A stretch of 7,672 nucleotides of DNA from Oscillospiraceae bacterium (lineage in GTDB: Bacteria; Bacillota; Clostridia; Oscillospirales; Oscillospiraceae), in assembly GCA_029065305.1 (NCBI GenBank), contig JAIEIQ010000370.1:1-7672 (forward strand), written 5' to 3'. Within the stretch, counting starts at the first letter, position 1; every line of letters starts with the position of its first letter. The notes under the pieces were generated by a model that saw nothing but the letters and a program-made list of their open reading frames with translations, was not told the origin of the DNA and did not search any database. The translations under genes were made by a program, and so were the position numbers. This document shows, piece after piece, positions 5,155 through 7,672 of the stretch.

Positions 5155-7662
5155 TTACATAAAATACCTCATCGCCGACCGGAACAGTCCCATGTCATAG
5201 CTTCCGGGCACATTGCGATAGAGCTTCGGTCCGGTTCGCTCGCTGTGGCCCATCTTCCCCAGCACTCTCCCGTCGGGGGAGGTGACGCCCTCGATGGCCC
5301 ACAGGGAGCCGTTGGGGTTGAAGGCCGTGTCCATGGAGGGCAGGCCGTCCAAATCCACATACTGGGTGGCAATCTGACCGTTTTCCGCCAGCCGCTTCAG
5401 CACCGCCTCCGGGGCCACAAACCGCCCCTCGCCGTGGGAGACAGGCACGCTGTAAATCCCGCCGGGCTCCGTCTCCATCAGCCAGGGGGACAGGCTGGAG
5501 CACACCCGGGTGCGCACAATGGACGACTGGTGCCGCCCGATGGTGTTGTAGGTCAGGGTGGGGCAGTCCGCGTCCGTGTCCCGGATCTCCCCGAAGGGGA
5601 TCAGCCCCAGCTTCACCAGGGCCTGGAAGCCGTTGCAGATGCCCAGCATCAGCCCATCCCGGTTTTGCAGGAGATCGTGGATAGCGTCTGTCAGCCGGGG
5701 ATTGCGGAGGAAGGAGACGATGAATTTCGCAGACCCGTCGGGCTCGTCGCCGCCGGAGAAGCCGCCGGGCAGGAACACGATCTGGGCGTTTTTGATGGCG
5801 TGCTCCAGCCCCAGGGCGGACTGGGCCAGAGTGTCAGAGGTCAGGTTGCGGATCACATCCGTCTCCACCGTCATCCCCGCCCGGAGGCAGGCCCGGGTGG
5901 AATCATACTCGCAGTTAGTGCCCGGGAAAACGGGGATCGCCACCCTGGGCCGGGCGATGCCATGAGGCATAATCGCCGGGGCTTTCCCGGTCCAGGTGAC
6001 GGGCTCCACCGCGCCGGTTTCAGTGGTGCGGGTGGGGTATACGTCCTCCAGGATGCTCTCGTTGAGTGCCAGCAGCTCGTCGACGGGAACGGAATCGTCA
6101 TCAAGGGTAATCACCGGCCCGGCAGTTGTTTCACCGATTTTGAACCAATGCCACTCATTTCCAGGGTCTACGGTCAGCTCTGCCACGATTGCACCGGGAA
6201 GCGGTTTGGACCAGAGCTTTCCTCCTCCTGTCAGAGTAAAGCCGATTTGATTGCCAAAGGACATTTTCATAACGGCCTCTTCCAGACTGTGATCCACAGC
6301 CCAAGCGGCCCTTACTTCGCCGTTTTTATGGAAAACCTCAAATTCCTCCCAAGCGGTTTTCTGCTCCTCTGCGGTATCACCGCCATAGAAGAGATACACA
6401 GCATGTCCCGCCTCTTTAAATTCCGGCGTGATAACCTCATCCGCCTTGATGGGCGCGATGGCGAAGGAGATCACCGTGGGCGGCACGTCCAGCTCCAGGA
6501 AGGACCCGGACATGGAGTCCTTGCCGCCAATCGCCGCCGCGCCGAAATCCAGCTGTGCGTCCAGCGCCCCCAGCAGCGCCTGGAAGGGCTTGCCCCAGCG
6601 CTCCGGCTCACTCCGCAGCTTCTCAAAAAACTCCTGCAAGGTGAGGTAGACTTTTCTGTAGTCCGCGCCGGAGGCCACCAGCTTGGCGATGGAGGCTGTC
6701 ACCACGTGATAAGCCCCCCAGTAGGGGTTTGCGCTCAGCGCCTCCGGGTCGCAGGCATAGGCCATGACGCTGGCCTGCTCCGTTTCCTGTCCGGGCTGGA
6801 CGGGGAGGAGCGCGGTCATAGACTGGGCCGGGGTCCGCTGGGTTTTCCCGCCGAAGGGCATGGTCACACTCCCCGCGCCGATGGTGCTGTCGAAGCGCTC
6901 TACTAAGCCGCGCCGGGAGGCGCACTTCAAATTGGACGCCATTTCCCGCAGGTCCAGGCCATAGGCCGGCTCCGCAGAAAAGCGCGGATGGGCCGGAACA
7001 AAGACGTCCGCGTGCTTTACCGCGCCGTTGGTGTCCAGAAAAGCCCGGCTCAAGTCCGCGATGGTCTCCCCACGCCACTTCATCACCATCCGGGGGCTCT
7101 CCGTCACCACAGCGGCCCGGTACGCCTCCAGATTCTCGGTTTCAGCCAAAAAGATAAATTTCTGTTCATCCTCCGGGGCCACCACCACGGCCATGCGCTC
7201 CTGGCTCTCGGAGATCGCCAGCTCTGTGCCGTCCAAACCGTCGTACTTCTTGCGCACCGCATCCAAATCGATCTCCAGCCCATCCGCCAGCTCCCCGATA
7301 GCCACGCTGACACCGCCCGCGCCGAAGTCGTTGCACCGCTTGATCATCCTGGTCACGGCGGGGTTCCTAAACAGCCGCTGGAGCTTCCGCTCCTCGGGGG
7401 CGTTGCCCTTCTGGACCTCGGAGGCCATGGTGCTCAGGGATTGCAGGTTGTGGCTCTTGGAGGACCCGGTGGCCCCTCCGATGCCGTCCCGGCCCGTCCG
7501 GCCTCCCAGGAGGATCACCACGTCCCCGGGCGCGGGCCGCTCCCGCCGGACATTCTCCGCTGGAGCCGCGCCCACCACCGCACCGCACTCCAGATGCTTG
7601 GCGATATAGCGCGGGGGGTAGAGCTCCGCCGCGTGGCGGGTGGGAAGGCCAATCTCTGTCTC
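5155..7662 (-). CDS. purL: Phosphoribosylformylglycinamidine synthase, C-terminal part
   Basis: PurL converts FGAR, ATP and glutamine to FGAM in purine synthesis in the cytoplasm. This is the long single-chain form with synthase and glutaminase parts fused. About 835 residues are present out of roughly 1,230-1,300 usual; the N-terminal third lies beyond the window. Seen in order: the first synthase half with GGRTGRDG (7483-7506) and DFGAGGVSVAIGELADG (near 7330); the second half with IGGKDSMSGSF (near 6520); and the glutaminase from VAIPVFPGTNCEYDST (near 5930). The glutaminase has nucleophile Cys in GICNGFQ (codon 5635-5637) and His and Glu in SHGEGRF (5434-5436, 5428-5430), so the catalytic triad is complete. 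The protein ends MRYFM then TAA. An in-frame TAA at 7663-7665 lies in adapter-like sequence, so the reading frame should continue in the genome. A patch near 6080-6430 has unusual codon use. Confidence 0.95.
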   Translation of the reverse strand, partial: ETEIGLPTRHAAELYPPRYIAKHLECGAVVGAAPAENVRRERPAPGDVVILLGGRTGRDGIGGATGSSKSHNLQSLSTMASEVQKGNAPEERKLQRLFRNPAVTRMIKRCNDFGAGGVSVAIGELADGLEIDLDAVRKKYDGLDGTELAISESQERMAVVVAPEDEQKFIFLAETENLEAYRAAVVTESPRMVMKWRGETIADLSRAFLDTNGAVKHADVFVPAHPRFSAEPAYGLDLREMASNLKCASRRGLVERFDSTIGAGSVTMPFGGKTQRTPAQSMTALLPVQPGQETEQASVMAYACDPEALSANPYWGAYHVVTASIAKLVASGADYRKVYLTLQEFFEKLRSEPERWGKPFQALLGALDAQLDFGAAAIGGKDSMSGSFLELDVPPTVISFAIAPIKADEVITPEFKEAGHAVYLFYGGDTAEEQKTAWEEFEVFHKNGEVRAAWAVDHSLEEAVMKMSFGNQIGFTLTGGGKLWSKPLPGAIVAELTVDPGNEWHWFKIGETTAGPVITLDDDSVPVDELLALNESILEDVYPTRTTETGAVEPVTWTGKAPAIMPHGIARPRVAIPVFPGTNCEYDSTRACLRAGMTVETDVIRNLTSDTLAQSALGLEHAIKNAQIVFLPGGFSGGDEPDGSAKFIVSFLRNPRLTDAIHDLLQNRDGLMLGICNGFQALVKLGLIPFGEIRDTDADCPTLTYNTIGRHQSSIVRTRVCSSLSPWLMETEPGGIYSVPVSHGEGRFVAPEAVLKRLAENGQIATQYVDLDGLPSMDTAFNPNGSLWAIEGVTSPDGRVLGKMGHSERTGPKLYRNVPGSYDMGLFRSAMRYFM

Positions 7663-7672
7663 TTAGACGGAT
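7656..7672. other. Probable sequencing-adapter remnant at the window edge
   Basis: CTGTCTCTTA (7656-7665) equals the first ten bases of the Tn5/Nextera mosaic-end adapter as read through from an insert. It introduces an in-frame TAA into purL just where homologues continue past the conserved IGL-T region. The last seven bases (GACGGAT) do not continue the adapter, so it would be a partial or error-bearing remnant. A chance match is possible. Confidence 0.5.

Noticed and set aside
5245..6906. 553-codon open frame on the plus strand opposite purL
   Set aside because: It is the antisense shadow of an unmistakable PurL coding sequence, with no recognisable protein features.
1..7672. CRISPR array, insertion sequence, tRNA or rRNA gene
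   Set aside because: No regularly spaced repeats, transposase, terminal repeats with duplications, or tRNA/rRNA sequence was seen.

Overview
The window looks like a chromosomal fragment of a fairly GC-rich gut-type Clostridia, perhaps Oscillospiraceae (Flavonifractor/Lawsonibacter-like). This is inferred from the single-chain long PurL, strong AGGAGG-type ribosome binding sites, a cobalamin riboswitch, sigma-A promoters with extended -10 elements, and a secreted SH3 protein with a C-terminal anchor. The genus is a guess. Every gene I can support lies on the minus strand, so transcription runs from high to low coordinates.

Right part (about 7660 to 5155): the C-terminal two thirds of the purine biosynthesis enzyme PurL, cut by the window edge. 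The last bases resemble a Tn5/Nextera mosaic end and create an in-frame stop, so they are probably an artefact. A patch inside purL (about 6080 to 6430) has very different third-position base use.

Middle part (5061 to about 2440): a compact accessory island. A strong promoter drives a long, structured leader with a terminator-like hairpin and a 12-bp inverted repeat that overlaps a start codon. Then come an AIPR-family (abortive infection phage resistance) protein and, 16 nt later, a HARE-HTH plus Mrr-type PD-(D/E)XK nuclease. A previously uncalled 33-residue single-span membrane peptide with an excellent ribosome binding site follows. A GC-rich hairpin with T-tracts ends the unit. I read this as a candidate small anti-phage system; its function is inferred from families and layout.

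Left part (2416 to 1): a 662-residue secreted protein with a signal peptide, an SH3-like domain, two related halves each with a DxxGDG calcium-type loop, an acidic stalk and a C-terminal membrane anchor. After it come a promoter, a cobalamin riboswitch and the first 37 codons of a lipoprotein, probably the binding protein of a riboswitch-controlled cobalamin or related uptake transporter.
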